A stretch of DNA of 64,000 bases. Source: Rhodococcus sp. 14-2483-1-2. GTDB lineage: Bacteria > Actinomycetota > Actinomycetes > Mycobacteriales > Mycobacteriaceae. Where the stretch lies: NCBI RefSeq assembly GCF_002259405.1, contig NZ_NPFW01000022.1, forward strand, positions 496,001-560,000, written 5' to 3'. Made by a program: the position numbers and the translations under genes. Shown piece after piece: positions 1 through 9,587 of this stretch. Position 1 is the first letter of the stretch; every line of letters begins with the position of its first letter. Under the pieces are notes generated by a model, which was not told where the DNA came from, made no database searches, and saw nothing but the letters and a program-made list of their open reading frames with translations.

Positions 1-51
1 GACGGGCTCGCCCTTGCTCTTGGCGACGACGGCGCGGACCTGCTGCGGCAT
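1..51 (-). CDS. S-(hydroxymethyl)mycothiol dehydrogenase, N-terminus only (runs off the left edge)
   Basis: Only the first 17 codons lie in the window, read leftwards from an ATG at 49-51; they spell MPQQVRAVVAKSKGEPV. This closely matches the start of mycothiol-dependent formaldehyde dehydrogenases (zinc-dependent class III alcohol dehydrogenase type), which oxidise the mycothiol-formaldehyde adduct. A strong ribosome binding site, GGAGGA, sits about six bases upstream on the same strand (around 55-60). The family assignment rests on a short N-terminal match; another zinc alcohol dehydrogenase remains possible. The gene is divergent from sthA. Confidence 0.7.
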   Translation of the reverse strand, partial: MPQQVRAVVAKSKGEPV

Positions 52-215
52 GTGTTCCTCCACTGTAAATCGGGTGTTTCGTGCTCTGTTCAGCCTCGCA
101 CAACGCATCAGCACGTGGCGACATCTGCATGGGTTCGATGCTTCGAATCGCGGAGTTCACAAGGTTGTGACCGGGCGGGCACGCAGTCTTTGCGTACGAG
201 CGGTACCTATGACGA

Positions 216-1631
216 ATGTCTGAACCCATGGAGTACGACCTGGTGGTCATCGGCTCCGGCCCCGGTGGCCAGAAGGCGGCCATTGCGGCTGCGAAGCTCG
301 GCAAGCGGGTGGCGATCGTGGAGAAGGGCCACATGCTCGGCGGGGTCTGCGTCAACACCGGCACCATTCCGTCCAAGACGCTGCGCGAGGCCGTTCTGTA
401 TCTCACGGGCATGAATCAACGTGAGCTGTACGGGGCGAGTTACCGAGTGAAGGCCGATATCACTCCGGCCGATCTGCTGGCCCGAACCCAGCACGTGATC
501 GGCAAGGAGATCGAGGTGGTGCGTTCGCAACTGCTGCGCAACCGCATCGAGTTGATCACCGGCGTCGGCAAGTTCCTCGACGCGCACACCATCGTGATCG
601 AAGACGAGATGCGGGGAGAACGCATCACGGTCAAGGCCGCCAACGTGGTGATCGCCACCGGCACCGCTCCCGCCCGTCCGGCCGACATCGCGTTCGACGA
701 CTATCGAGTGCTCGACTCGGACGGAATCCTCAACCTCGAGTTCATTCCGGCATCCATGGTGGTCGTGGGGGCCGGTGTCATCGGAATCGAGTACGCATCG
801 ATGTTCGCAGCCCTGGGCACGAAGGTCACCGTCGTCGAGAAGCGTGATTCGATGCTCGACTTCTGCGATCGCGAGATCATCGAGTCGTTGCAGTTCCATC
901 TTCGCGATCTCGCGGTGACGTTCCGATTCGGGGAGGCGGTGACCGCGGTCGACGTCGGCCCGAACGGAACGGTGACGACGCTTGCCAGTGGCAAGCGGAT
1001 CCCTGCGGAGACGGTGATGTACTCGGCCGGGCGTCAGGGGTTGACGACTGCACTCGATCTCGAGAACGCCGGTCTCGAGGCCGACGCGCGAGGCCGCATC
1101 TTCGTCGACGAGCATTTCCAGACCAAGGTCGATCACATCTACGCGGTCGGCGACGTCATCGGCTTTCCGGCGTTGGCCGCGACGTCGATGGACCAGGGCA
1201 GGTTGGCGGCGTACCACGCGTTCGGCGAGTCCAGCGCCAAGCTGACCGACGTGCAGCCCATCGGCATCTACTCCATCCCCGAGGTCTCGTACGTCGGAGC
1301 CACGGAGGTCGACCTGACGAAGGGATCGGTCCCCTACGAGGTCGGGGTGTCGAGGTACCGCGAACTCGCCAGGGGTCAGATCGCCGGCGACTCGTACGGA
1401 ATGTTGAAGTTGCTCGTCTCCACCGAGGACCGCTCCATTCTGGGCGTGCACATCTTCGGGTCGGGTGCGACGGATCTGGTGCACATCGGTCAGGCGGTGA
1501 TGGGGTGCGGCGGCACCGTCGACTACCTCGTCGATGCCGTGTTCAACTACCCGACGCTGTCCGAGGCCTACAAGGTCGCAGCTCTCGACGTCACCAACAA
1601 GATCCGCGCGCTGGCGAACTTCGACCGCTGA
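216..1631 (+). CDS. sthA: Soluble pyridine nucleotide transhydrogenase SthA
   Basis: Cytosolic FAD enzyme that moves reducing equivalents between NADPH and NAD+. The 471-residue protein has the FAD dinucleotide fold GSGPGG at residues 13-18, a second nucleotide fold near residue 180 ([17 protein letters not shown]) and a C-terminal dimerisation domain. The motif [10 protein letters not shown] (C45, T50) keeps only the first cysteine of the redox pair of lipoamide dehydrogenases; T50 replaces the second. This separates transhydrogenases from disulfide oxidoreductases. The first ATG (216) has no clear ribosome site; a second ATG at 228 would begin MEYDLVV, like the mycobacterial protein, so the start is uncertain by four codons. 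It precedes PAC2 and hydrolase genes as in M. tuberculosis Rv2713-Rv2715. Confidence 0.93.
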   Translation: MSEPMEYDLVVIGSGPGGQKAAIAAAKLGKRVAIVEKGHMLGGVCVNTGTIPSKTLREAVLYLTGMNQRELYGASYRVKADITPADLLARTQHVIGKEIEVVRSQLLRNRIELITGVGKFLDAHTIVIEDEMRGERITVKAANVVIATGTAPARPADIAFDDYRVLDSDGILNLEFIPASMVVVGAGVIGIEYASMFAALGTKVTVVEKRDSMLDFCDREIIESLQFHLRDLAVTFRFGEAVTAVDVGPNGTVTTLASGKRIPAETVMYSAGRQGLTTALDLENAGLEADARGRIFVDEHFQTKVDHIYAVGDVIGFPALAATSMDQGRLAAYHAFGESSAKLTDVQPIGIYSIPEVSYVGATEVDLTKGSVPYEVGVSRYRELARGQIAGDSYGMLKLLVSTEDRSILGVHIFGSGATDLVHIGQAVMGCGGTVDYLVDAVFNYPTLSEAYKVAALDVTNKIRALANFDR

Positions 1632-1834
1632 TCGTCTCGGTGTCACCGAGCAGCGACGCGACGGCAGCTCGAACGACCGTCGGGGAATGAACCGCGGGCA
1701 ACCGGTTGTTCTTCTCGGGTAGTGATTCGCCACGTTCGACGTCGGCGCGTACACGGCGCGAGCCGAGGGTCGGCGTATTCTGGCTCGAATCTCGCGTCGA
1801 GGTACCGACGAGTCGATCCGAAAGGGGCCCGGCC

Positions 1835-2779
1835 ATGACCGAACAGTCGAAGATGTACGAGCTGGAGTTTCCGGCACCGCAAACGTTCTCCGACGACGGC
1901 GTCGGACCCGTCCTCGTGCACGGCCTGGAGGGCTTCTCCGACGCAGGTCACGCGGTCAAATTGGCGACGACTCATCTGCGCGAGAGCCTGGAATCGGAGC
2001 TGGTCGCGTCGTTCGACGTCGACGAGTTGATCGACTACCGGTCCCGACGGCCCACGATGACGTTCAAGTCCGACCATTTCTCGGACTACGACGCTCCCGA
2101 GCTGAACCTCTATGCCGTCAAGGACCGAACCGGCACCCCGTTCCTGTTGCTGGCCGGTATGGAACCGGATCTGCGGTGGGAGAAGTTCACCACCGCTGTG
2201 CGCCTGCTGGCCGAGCAGCTCGGCGTTCGTCGGACCATCGGCCTCGGCTCGATCCCGATGGCCATTCCGCACACCCGGCCACTCGGTGTGACGGCCCACG
2301 CCAGCGACAAGGAGCTGGTCAAGGAAGGCAACAGCTGGGCAGGCGACCTGCAGGTTCCCGGCAGCGCCTCCTCCCTGCTCGAGCTTCGGATGGCGCAGCA
2401 CGGTCACGAGTCGATGGGCTTCTCGGTGCACGTCCCGCACTACCTCGCCCAGACGGACTACCCCGGCGCAGCCGAGACGTTGCTCGAGAACGTCAGTGAG
2501 GCCGCCGAGTTGGATCTCCCGCTGGCCGCGTTGGGTGAGGCCGCGGCGCGAGTCCGGGAACAGGTGAACGAGCACATCACCGGAAACGAGGAAGTGCAGT
2601 CGGTGGTGCAGGCGCTCGAGCGTCAGTACGACACCTACGTCGCCGCGCAGGAGCAGCAGTCGACGTTGTTGGCCAGTGACGAACCACTGCCCAGCGGCGA
2701 CGAGCTCGGCGCAGAGTTCGAGCGCTTCCTTGCCGAGCAGGCAGGTCTCGACGAGGGAGAGGACACCACCGAGCGGTAA
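1835..2779 (+). CDS. PAC2 family protein (Rv2714-like)
   Basis: This is a 314-residue protein of the PAC2 family, related to proteasome-assembly chaperone 2. In actinobacteria its function is unknown and it should be treated as a conserved hypothetical. The PAC2 fold covers roughly residues 20-230, with the typical HGLEGFSDAGHA segment near the N-terminus. A helical, charged C-terminus follows, ending in an acidic tail (DEGEDTTER). The ATG at 1835 is chosen because AAAGGGG lies eight bases upstream and the upstream in-frame codons look non-coding. Size and position between sthA and the next hydrolase match Rv2714. Confidence 0.88.
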   Translation: MTEQSKMYELEFPAPQTFSDDGVGPVLVHGLEGFSDAGHAVKLATTHLRESLESELVASFDVDELIDYRSRRPTMTFKSDHFSDYDAPELNLYAVKDRTGTPFLLLAGMEPDLRWEKFTTAVRLLAEQLGVRRTIGLGSIPMAIPHTRPLGVTAHASDKELVKEGNSWAGDLQVPGSASSLLELRMAQHGHESMGFSVHVPHYLAQTDYPGAAETLLENVSEAAELDLPLAALGEAAARVREQVNEHITGNEEVQSVVQALERQYDTYVAAQEQQSTLLASDEPLPSGDELGAEFERFLAEQAGLDEGEDTTER

Positions 2780-3007
2780 CAGTGTGAGTGGTCACAGAAC
2801 TCGATCGCTTCGGCGGGCATATCGGACAGCCCGGGCCGATCGAAACATACCTGTAACCGCAAATACGCTCGATGTTCTGCCCCGAGCGCGATCTCGTGCA
2901 AGAGTCGTAGCAACACGTACTCCGGTACGTACGTCTACACACTCGTGCACGGCGTCGCCGTTCTGCGCCGCCGCGCGCGGTGCACCAGGGAATTTCAGGA
3001 GGCGCAG

Positions 3008-4048
3008 GTGAGCACCAATCCGCGCAGTCGCAAGCTCCGCCCGGTTCCCGACGAAGAACCACGGCTGATCTTCCGGACCATTCACGGATACCGGCGGGCA
3101 TTCCGCATGGCCGGCGAAGGTCCCGTTCTGCTGTTGATCCACGGTATCGGCGACAACTCCGAGACGTGGAACGAAGTCATCCCACACCTGGCGAAGAACT
3201 ACACCGTCATCGCTCCGGATCTGCTGGGGCACGGTCGCTCGGACAAGCCGCGTGCGGATTACTCCGTCGCCGCGTATGCCAACGGCATGCGTGACCTGCT
3301 GTCGGTGCTGGGCATCGAGCACGTCACCGTCGTCGGGCACTCACTGGGCGGCGGCGTCGCCATGCAGTTCGCCTACCAGTTCCCGGGCATGGTCGACAGG
3401 TTGGCTCTGGTGTCCTCCGGTGGCGTCACCAAGGACGTACACCCCATTCTTCGACTGGCGTCCATGCCGTTCCTCAGCGAGGCGGTCAAACTGCTCCGCC
3501 TGCCCGGCGCGATCCCCGCGGTGAAGTTGGCAGGCGGCCTCCTGAGCAAACTGCACAGCTCTCCCCTGCGGCCCGGTTCGCTTCTGCACGACACTCCGGA
3601 TCTGATCCGAGTGCTGAGCGAGCTCCCGGCCCCGACGACGTACGAGGCGTATCTGCGGACCCTGCGCGCCGTCGTGGACTGGCGTGGCCAGGTGGTCACG
3701 ATGCTGGATCGGTGTTATCTCACCGAGAACCTTCCCGTCCTGCTCGTCTGGGGTGATCAGGACTCGGTGATCCCGGTCAGTCATGCGCGCCTCGCGCACT
3801 CGGCCATGCCCGGTTCCACGTTGGAGGTGTTCGAGAATTCCGGACACTTCCCGTTCCGGGACGATCCGATGCGCTTCCTGCAGGTCGTCGAGGACTTCAT
3901 CGATTCCACACCGTCGCTTGCCTTCGACGAGGTGCGGTGGCGCAACCTGCTCATCACCGGTGTCGGTGAGGACATGATCACCGGAAGCGCCAGTACCCGG
4001 ATGGCCGTTCTCGGTGCGATGGGTTCGGACGAGCGCAGCGCCACCTGA
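3008..4048 (+). CDS. Alpha/beta fold hydrolase (Rv2715-like)
   Basis: A 346-residue alpha/beta hydrolase of unknown substrate. It shows the oxyanion-hole HGIGDN near residue 45, the nucleophile elbow GHSLGG (Ser112), a likely acid Asp in WGDQDSVIP and a catalytic His in NSGHFPF. The start is the GTG at 3008, preceded by a full AGGAGG ribosome site at 2997-3002; an earlier in-frame start at 2945 has none. The protein is close in length and local sequence to Rv2715 (for example SDKPRADYSVAAYANGMRD). It probably cleaves an ester or related bond in the cytosol, but the substrate cannot be read from sequence. Confidence 0.9.
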   Translation: MSTNPRSRKLRPVPDEEPRLIFRTIHGYRRAFRMAGEGPVLLLIHGIGDNSETWNEVIPHLAKNYTVIAPDLLGHGRSDKPRADYSVAAYANGMRDLLSVLGIEHVTVVGHSLGGGVAMQFAYQFPGMVDRLALVSSGGVTKDVHPILRLASMPFLSEAVKLLRLPGAIPAVKLAGGLLSKLHSSPLRPGSLLHDTPDLIRVLSELPAPTTYEAYLRTLRAVVDWRGQVVTMLDRCYLTENLPVLLVWGDQDSVIPVSHARLAHSAMPGSTLEVFENSGHFPFRDDPMRFLQVVEDFIDSTPSLAFDEVRWRNLLITGVGEDMITGSASTRMAVLGAMGSDERSAT

Positions 4049-4118
4049 CGCGTCGACTCGGCACCGGACGCTCGGTGTCGATGCGGGTCCGGCCGTCCAT
4101 TCCACATAGCCTGTAGAG

Positions 4119-6635
4119 GTGCTTCTCACCGAACTGATTCCCGATGCCTCCGCCGATCGGTCCGACGGCGTGGATCCGGATGTCCTGTTCGACACGTTCA
4201 CCACCTGGACTGCCGATCGCGGTCTCACCCTGTATCCCGCACAGGAGGAAGCTCTCATCGAGCTGGTCTCCGGCTCCAACGTCATCCTGGCGACGCCGAC
4301 GGGATCGGGCAAGTCGATGGTGGCCATCGGAGCCCATTACGCCGCGATGGCCGCAGGCATTCGTAGTTTCTACACCGCGCCGATCAAGGCACTCGTCAGC
4401 GAGAAGTTCTTCGCCCTGTGCGAGATCTTCGGTGCGCAGAACGTCGGCATGATGACCGGCGACGCGTCGGTCAATTCCGGGGCCCCGATCATCTGCGCCA
4501 CCGCCGAGATCGTCGCGAACCTCGCCCTGCGTCAGGGTGCCGGCTCCGACATCGGCCAGGTGATCATGGACGAGTTCCACTACTACTCCGAGCCCGATCG
4601 AGGGTGGGCCTGGCAGGTGCCGTTGATCGAGCTGCCACACGCCCAGTTCCTGTTGATGTCTGCGACCCTGGGCGATGTCTCGTTCTTCCGGGACGATCTG
4701 ACCCGACGCACCGGACGAACGACCACTGTCGTCTCGGGCACCGAGCGTCCGGTTCCGCTGATGTTCTCGTATGTCACCACTCCGATCAGCGAGACCATCG
4801 AAGAACTGGTGGAAACGCATCTCGCGCCGGTGTACGTCGTGCATTTCACGCAGGCCGCGGCACTCGAACGAGCCCAGGCGCTGACGAGCGTCAACGTCGC
4901 CTCCAAGCAAGAGAAGGCCGAGATAGCCGAGGCCATCGGCAACTTCCGCTTCACCACCGGTTTCGGTAAGACCCTGTCGAGGTTGGTTCGGCACGGCATC
5001 GGCGTGCACCACGCGGGCATGCTGCCCAAATATCGACGGTTGGTGGAGAAGCTGGCGCAGGACGGACTGCTGAAGGTGATCTGTGGAACGGACACCCTCG
5101 GTGTGGGAATCAACGTCCCGATTCGCACCGTGCTGTTCACCGGACTGACCAAGTACGACGGCATTCGCACTCGCAAGCTACGGGCCCGCGAGTTCCATCA
5201 GATCGCCGGTCGTGCGGGACGGGCCGGCTACGACACCCTCGGGACCGTTGTGGTCGAGGCCCCCGAACACGACATCGAGAACGCGCGTCTGGTGGCCAAG
5301 GCCGGGGACGATCCGAAGAAGCTCAAGCGCGTGCAGCGCAAGAAGGCACCCGACGGTTTCGTCTCGTGGGGCGAGCCGACGTTCGAGCGGATCATCGCCG
5401 CGAGTCCGGAGCCGCTCACGTCCCGATTCTCGGTGAGCAACGCCATGCTGCTCAATGTCATTGCCCGGCCCGGCAATTGCTTCCATGCCATGCGCCACCT
5501 GCTCGAGGACAACCACGAGACCCGGCCCGCTCAGCGCAAGCACATCCTGCGAGCACTCTCGCTCTACCGCGGTCTCGTCGATGCGGGCATCGTCGAGCAA
5601 CTCGACGAGCCGGACGCCGACGGTCGACATGCTCGACTGACGGTGGACCTGCAACCGGACTTCGCGCTCAATCAGCCGCTGTCGACGTTCGCGGTCGCGT
5701 CCTTCGATCTGCTCGACGCCGAATCACCGACCCACGCCCTCGATGTGGTGTCGATCATCGAGTCGACCCTCGACGATCCGCGTCAGATCCTGATGGCGCA
5801 GCAGCACGCCGCGCGCGGCGAAGCGGTCTCGCAGATGAAGGCCGACGGCATCGAGTACGACGAGAGAATGGAATTGCTCGAGGAGGTCACGTGGCCGAAA
5901 CCTCTTGCAGAGCTGCTCGTTCCGGCGTTCGAGATCTATCGTGGCACCCATCCGTGGCTCTCCGAGGTCGGCCTCTCCCCCAAGTCCGTGGTACGAGACA
6001 TGGTCGAGCGCGCGATGACGTTCGCAGAGTTGATCAGCCACTACGGCCTGATGCGGTCCGAGGGACTCGTCCTGCGTTATCTCGCCGACGCCTATCGCAC
6101 ACTGCGCCAGACGGTTCCGCCCGAGTCTCGAACCGAAGAGGTACAGGACATCACCGAGTGGCTGGGTGAACTCGTCCGGCAGGTGGATTCGAGCCTGCTC
6201 GACGAGTGGGAGAACCTGACGGACCCCGGTGCCGAGCCGGAAGCGCTCGTGGAGGCGTACGGATCCGATGTGCCACGTCCGATCTCGGCCAACCCGCGGG
6301 CCTTCCGAATTCTCGCGCGCAACGCGATCTTCCGCCGGGTGGACCTGGCGGCGCGCCGACAGTGGAATACTCTCGACGACCTCGACGACGGCCCCGACTG
6401 GGAGGCGGAACTGGAACCGTTCTTCGCCGAGTACGGCTCGATCGGAACGGGCCCGTCGGCCCGGGGCCCTGCGTTGTTCACCCTGAGCGTCGGTGCGGAG
6501 TCCACTACGGTGCGTCAGGTGTTGGAAGATCCCGACGGTGACCACGGCTGGTCGCTCGACGCAGTCGTCGATGTGCCGGAGTCCGACGCGGCAGGCGAGA
6601 TCGTGTTCGACGAGATCGTGATCACGCCCGGCTGA
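4119..6635 (+). CDS. DEAD/DEAH-box (Ski2-like) helicase with C-terminal DUF3516
   Basis: An 838-residue superfamily 2 helicase, probably acting on RNA. It has the Walker A motif ATPTGSGKS (59-66), DEFH Walker B (151-154), motif III SATLGD and motif VI QIAGRAGRAGYD, then a long C-terminal region typical of DUF3516 helicases in actinobacteria. The GTG start has no ribosome site, but TAGCCT (4107-4112) lies six bases upstream, so the transcript is probably leaderless. It sits downstream of the Rv2715-like gene and overlaps the end of oxyR convergently by 14 bases. It is not at this position in M. tuberculosis, so it is an insertion relative to that order. Confidence 0.88.
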   Translation: MLLTELIPDASADRSDGVDPDVLFDTFTTWTADRGLTLYPAQEEALIELVSGSNVILATPTGSGKSMVAIGAHYAAMAAGIRSFYTAPIKALVSEKFFALCEIFGAQNVGMMTGDASVNSGAPIICATAEIVANLALRQGAGSDIGQVIMDEFHYYSEPDRGWAWQVPLIELPHAQFLLMSATLGDVSFFRDDLTRRTGRTTTVVSGTERPVPLMFSYVTTPISETIEELVETHLAPVYVVHFTQAAALERAQALTSVNVASKQEKAEIAEAIGNFRFTTGFGKTLSRLVRHGIGVHHAGMLPKYRRLVEKLAQDGLLKVICGTDTLGVGINVPIRTVLFTGLTKYDGIRTRKLRAREFHQIAGRAGRAGYDTLGTVVVEAPEHDIENARLVAKAGDDPKKLKRVQRKKAPDGFVSWGEPTFERIIAASPEPLTSRFSVSNAMLLNVIARPGNCFHAMRHLLEDNHETRPAQRKHILRALSLYRGLVDAGIVEQLDEPDADGRHARLTVDLQPDFALNQPLSTFAVASFDLLDAESPTHALDVVSIIESTLDDPRQILMAQQHAARGEAVSQMKADGIEYDERMELLEEVTWPKPLAELLVPAFEIYRGTHPWLSEVGLSPKSVVRDMVERAMTFAELISHYGLMRSEGLVLRYLADAYRTLRQTVPPESRTEEVQDITEWLGELVRQVDSSLLDEWENLTDPGAEPEALVEAYGSDVPRPISANPRAFRILARNAIFRRVDLAARRQWNTLDDLDDGPDWEAELEPFFAEYGSIGTGPSARGPALFTLSVGAESTTVRQVLEDPDGDHGWSLDAVVDVPESDAAGEIVFDEIVITPG

Positions 6636-7560
6636 GGCCACCTGCGTTGTCGGTGAGAACCTCTGCGGCGAGAAGACCTGCCAGCGCACTGTATTCGGCC
6701 GAGCGCGCACTCGAGGCTCGGTACACGAGACCGATGGTGCGGCCGGGAGCAGGGTGTGCGAACTCGGCGGTGGACAGGCCCGCGCGAGCGACCTCGACAT
6801 CGACGGCGCGGCGCGGCAGCAACGTCAGGCCCAGCCCTCCTGCAACGCACTGCACCACCGTGGTCAACGACGTTGCCCGCGTATCGCTCGCATCGGGCGC
6901 GATGTCGACCGAGCGGCACAGGTCCAGGGTCTGCTCGCGCAGGCAGTGCCCCTCGTCGAGCAGGAGCAGAGGGAGGCCGCGGAGGTCGGCGACCGTCAGA
7001 TCCCGGCGCCCCGAGAGGGGATGCTCGGCAGGTAGCGCGAGCACGAAATCCTCGGTGTACATGGATATTTCGATCATGCCCGGATCGGCGATGGGGAGAG
7101 CGAGAACGGCGACGTCGATCGCACCGGACCGGAGTGCGTCGAGCAGTCTGGCCGTGTGATCCTCGACGATTCGGGGCACGAGGTCCGGAAACTCGGCCCG
7201 CATGGCAGGAAGCACCGTCGGCAACACGTACGGTGCCACCGTCGGAATGATCCCGAGCCGCAGGCCACCGGTCAGACGGCCGCCCAATCCCGCTGCGGCA
7301 GCGACCAATCCGTCCACGGCGTCGAGTGCCGCAGTCGCACGACCGAGCAACTGACTGCCGGCCGACGTCAGCAACACCCTGCGGGTGCTGCGTTCGATCA
7401 ACTGCACCCCCAGTCCCTGCTCGAGCGCAGCGAGGGCCTGCGACAGAGACGGCTGACTGATGTTCGATCGTGTTGCCGCAGTGCCGAAATGGCGATGTTG
7501 CGCGATCGCCACGAAGGCTCGCAGATGCGACAGGGTCGGCTGATAGCTTCGATCGGTCAC
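6622..7560 (-). CDS. oxyR: Hydrogen-peroxide-sensing LysR regulator OxyR
   Basis: LysR-type activator of peroxide defence, divergent from ahpCD. The N-terminus has the winged helix (residues about 8-65) and the rest is the effector domain. The peroxide-sensing pair is intact: DEGHCLREQTLDLC holds C206 and C215, nine residues apart as in E. coli OxyR C199/C208. The GTG at 7558-7560 gives VTDRSYQPTLSHLRAF, which aligns with mycobacterial OxyR starts; a GTG or ATG nine codons earlier is possible. The intact gene contrasts with M. tuberculosis, whose oxyR is broken, so ahpC here should be truly inducible. Confidence 0.92.
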   Translation of the reverse strand: MTDRSYQPTLSHLRAFVAIAQHRHFGTAATRSNISQPSLSQALAALEQGLGVQLIERSTRRVLLTSAGSQLLGRATAALDAVDGLVAAAAGLGGRLTGGLRLGIIPTVAPYVLPTVLPAMRAEFPDLVPRIVEDHTARLLDALRSGAIDVAVLALPIADPGMIEISMYTEDFVLALPAEHPLSGRRDLTVADLRGLPLLLLDEGHCLREQTLDLCRSVDIAPDASDTRATSLTTVVQCVAGGLGLTLLPRRAVDVEVARAGLSTAEFAHPAPGRTIGLVYRASSARSAEYSALAGLLAAEVLTDNAGGLSRA

Positions 7561-7569
7561 GCCTATCAG
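7540..7569. promoter_or_regulatory. Candidate OxyR operator (inverted repeat over the oxyR start)
   Basis: CTGATAG (7540-7546) and CTATCAG (7563-7569) form a perfect seven-base inverted repeat with a 16-base spacer. It overlaps the oxyR start codon and faces ahpC. ATAG/CTAT half-sites resemble those of enterobacterial OxyR, but the spacing differs. Autoregulation of oxyR is inferred only. Confidence 0.35.
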
Positions 7570-7709
7570 TCTAGTGCCACTCATCACGTTTACCTTTCAC
7601 GACATTTTTGGCACACTCGTACCGGTCGGCCGGGCCCGCACGGCTGTTCACACGCCACCGGACCGCCCACATACGAAACCGACACAGTCATTCGACACGA
7701 GGAGAACAC

Positions 7710-8297
7710 ATGGCACTGCTGACAATTGGCGATCAGTTCCCTTCATACAACCTCACCGCCGTCATCGGCGGAGATCTGTCCAAGGTGAACGCACAGCAGC
7801 CCGACGACTACTTCACCACCGTCACCAGTGACGATCACGCAGGCAAGTGGCGCATCGTCTTCTTCTGGCCCAAGGACTTCACGTTCGTCTGTCCCACCGA
7901 GATCGCCGCGTTCGGCAAGCTGAACGAGGAGTTCGAGGACCGCGATGCACAGGTCCTCGGCGCGTCCGTCGACAACGAGTTCGTTCACTTCCAGTGGCGG
8001 GCGCAGCACGACGAGCTCAAGACGCTCCCCTTCCCCATGCTGTCCGATCTCAAGCGCGAATTGGCTGCTGCCACGGGCGTTCTCAATGCCGACGGCGTTG
8101 CCGATCGCGCCACGTTCATCGTCGACCCCAACAACGAGATCCAGTTCGTGTCGGTCACGGCAGGATCGGTGGGGCGCAACGTGGACGAGGTCCTGCGAGT
8201 TCTCGATGCCCTGCAGTCCGACGAGCTGTGCGCCTGCAACTGGAAGAAGGGTGATCCCACCATCGACGCAGGCGAACTGCTGACGGCGAGCGTCTGA
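7710..8297 (+). CDS. ahpC: Alkyl hydroperoxide reductase AhpC (2-Cys peroxiredoxin)
   Basis: Cytosolic peroxidase reducing H2O2, organic peroxides and peroxynitrite. The 195-residue protein has the peroxidatic cysteine C61 in FTFVCPTEI. The C-terminus carries the C174-A-C176 pair in [11 protein letters not shown]; these three positions coincide with those recalled for M. tuberculosis AhpC, where AhpD reduces the enzyme. The ATG at 7710 follows ACGAGGAG (7697-7704), and upstream in-frame codons look non-coding. It forms an operon with ahpD, whose ATG begins one base after the ahpC stop, and should be activated by OxyR. Confidence 0.96.
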   Translation: MALLTIGDQFPSYNLTAVIGGDLSKVNAQQPDDYFTTVTSDDHAGKWRIVFFWPKDFTFVCPTEIAAFGKLNEEFEDRDAQVLGASVDNEFVHFQWRAQHDELKTLPFPMLSDLKRELAAATGVLNADGVADRATFIVDPNNEIQFVSVTAGSVGRNVDEVLRVLDALQSDELCACNWKKGDPTIDAGELLTASV

Positions 8298-8298
8298 C

Positions 8299-8838
8299 AT
8301 GACGATCGACAACCTGAAGAACGCCGTACCCGAGTACGCCAAGGACCTCAAGCTCAATCTCGGTTCCATCGCCCGTTCCACGGTGCTCAGCGAGCAGCAG
8401 CTGTGGGGCACCCTGCTGTCGGTGGCCGCAGCGTCGAAGTCCGCGACGACGTTGAAGGAGATCGCCGAGGACGCAGCCGATTCGCTGTCGGCCGAGGCGT
8501 ACAACGCGGCCCTCGGTGCCGCGTCGATCATGGGCATGAACAACGTCTTCTACCGAACCAAGGGATACCTGGACGGCAAGTACGACGACCTTCGCGCCGG
8601 TCTGCGCATGAACATCATCGGCAACCCCGGTGTGGACAAGGCCGACTTCGAGCTGTGGTCGCTCGCGGTGTCGGCCGTCAACGGGTGCAACCACTGCTTG
8701 GAGGCACACGAGAAGACTCTGCGCGCCGAGGGCGTCGACCGCGAGAAGATCTTCGAGGCCATCCGCGCCGCGTCGATCGTCGCGGGTGTCGCGCAGGCGA
8801 TCGAAGCAGGACGAATCCTCGACGGTGCCGCCGTCTGA
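8299..8838 (+). CDS. ahpD: Alkylhydroperoxidase AhpD
   Basis: Reductant partner of AhpC that passes electrons from lipoamide (dihydrolipoyl complexes) to the peroxiredoxin, with weak peroxidase activity itself. The 179-residue all-helical protein has the catalytic CxxC in [10 protein letters not shown] at C130 and C133, followed by the His of the proton relay; numbering matches the mycobacterial enzyme. It begins one base after the ahpC stop, so the two are cotranscribed, and the operon ends in a clear stem-loop at 8861-8894. Confidence 0.95.
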   Translation: MTIDNLKNAVPEYAKDLKLNLGSIARSTVLSEQQLWGTLLSVAAASKSATTLKEIAEDAADSLSAEAYNAALGAASIMGMNNVFYRTKGYLDGKYDDLRAGLRMNIIGNPGVDKADFELWSLAVSAVNGCNHCLEAHEKTLRAEGVDREKIFEAIRAASIVAGVAQAIEAGRILDGAAV

Positions 8839-8860
8839 GCGTCGACTCGACCTGTACGTC

Positions 8861-8894
8861 GAACGAGGGATTCGCGGTCGCGGGTCCCTCGTTC
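8861..8894 (+). terminator. Rho-independent-type terminator of ahpCD
   Basis: A perfect 10-base-pair stem, GAACGAGGGA (8861-8870) with TCCCTCGTTC (8885-8894) and a 14-base loop, lies 22 bases after ahpD. There is no long T-run after it, as is common in actinobacteria. Confidence 0.75.
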
Positions 8895-8915
8895 GGCGTT
8901 TGGTAGCGTCCAGGC

Positions 8916-9587
8916 ATGGCTACCGACGTGTCCGTCGTCCGAGTGTTCACCGATGCCGAAGGCAGATTCGGCAACCCCCTCGGCATCGTGACCGCGGATG
9001 ACGTCGACGAGGCGGACAGGCAGCAGTTCGCCGCCGAGCTCGGCTTCAGCGAGACGGTGTTCGTCGATCGCAGCGAATCCGGTACGGCCTCGGCATCCAT
9101 CTACACCCCCGCCGTCGAGCTGCCCTTCGCCGGGCATCCCACGGTCGGACTCTCGTGGTGGCTGCGCGAGCAGGGACACCCGGTCGATGTCCTCACCGTC
9201 CCTGCCGCACCGCTGGACATCCGCTACGACGAGGACCACACCTGGGTTCGCGCCCGTGCGGAGTGGACTCCGCACTTCACCTTCCATCAGGTCCGCGATG
9301 CGGCCGAGGTGGCGGCAGCAGACCCGAGTGCGTACGACAGCGGGCACCACTACGTCTGGGCCTGGACCGACGAAGAGCACGGCGCGCTGCGATCGCGCAT
9401 GTTCGCACCGATGATGGGTATCGTCGAGGACGAAGCGACCGGTGCTGCCGCCGTCCGGCTGACCGGCGAACTCGGTCGGAGCCTGAACATCGTGCAGGGA
9501 GCCGGATCTCGATTGCGCACCACCATCGACGGCGACTGGGTTGAATTGGGCGGACGCACCGCGGCGGACGCGTCGATCAGCGTGTGA
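8916..9587 (+). CDS. PhzF family isomerase-like protein (Rv2716-like)
   Basis: A 223-residue member of the PhzF/diaminopimelate-epimerase fold. It has the N-terminal RVFTDAEGRFGNPLGIV segment and the FAGHPTVG motif near residue 70. The family includes isomerases with an active-site glutamate; FSETVFVD near residue 45 carries the likely one. Substrate is unknown and it is not part of a phenazine cluster. It is the orthologue by position of Rv2716. Its end overlaps the following convergent gene by 11 bases. The ATG at 8916 has only a weak AGG upstream. Confidence 0.87.
   Translation: MATDVSVVRVFTDAEGRFGNPLGIVTADDVDEADRQQFAAELGFSETVFVDRSESGTASASIYTPAVELPFAGHPTVGLSWWLREQGHPVDVLTVPAAPLDIRYDEDHTWVRARAEWTPHFTFHQVRDAAEVAAADPSAYDSGHHYVWAWTDEEHGALRSRMFAPMMGIVEDEATGAAAVRLTGELGRSLNIVQGAGSRLRTTIDGDWVELGGRTAADASISV

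Noticed and set aside
207..1877. A 556-residue open frame opposite sthA
   Set aside because: The plus strand encodes a full transhydrogenase with all motifs; the minus frame has no recognisable domain and atypical composition.
2780..3007. A possible small gene between PAC2 and the hydrolase
   Set aside because: No frame has both a start with ribosome site and a plausible protein; only short imperfect palindromes are seen.
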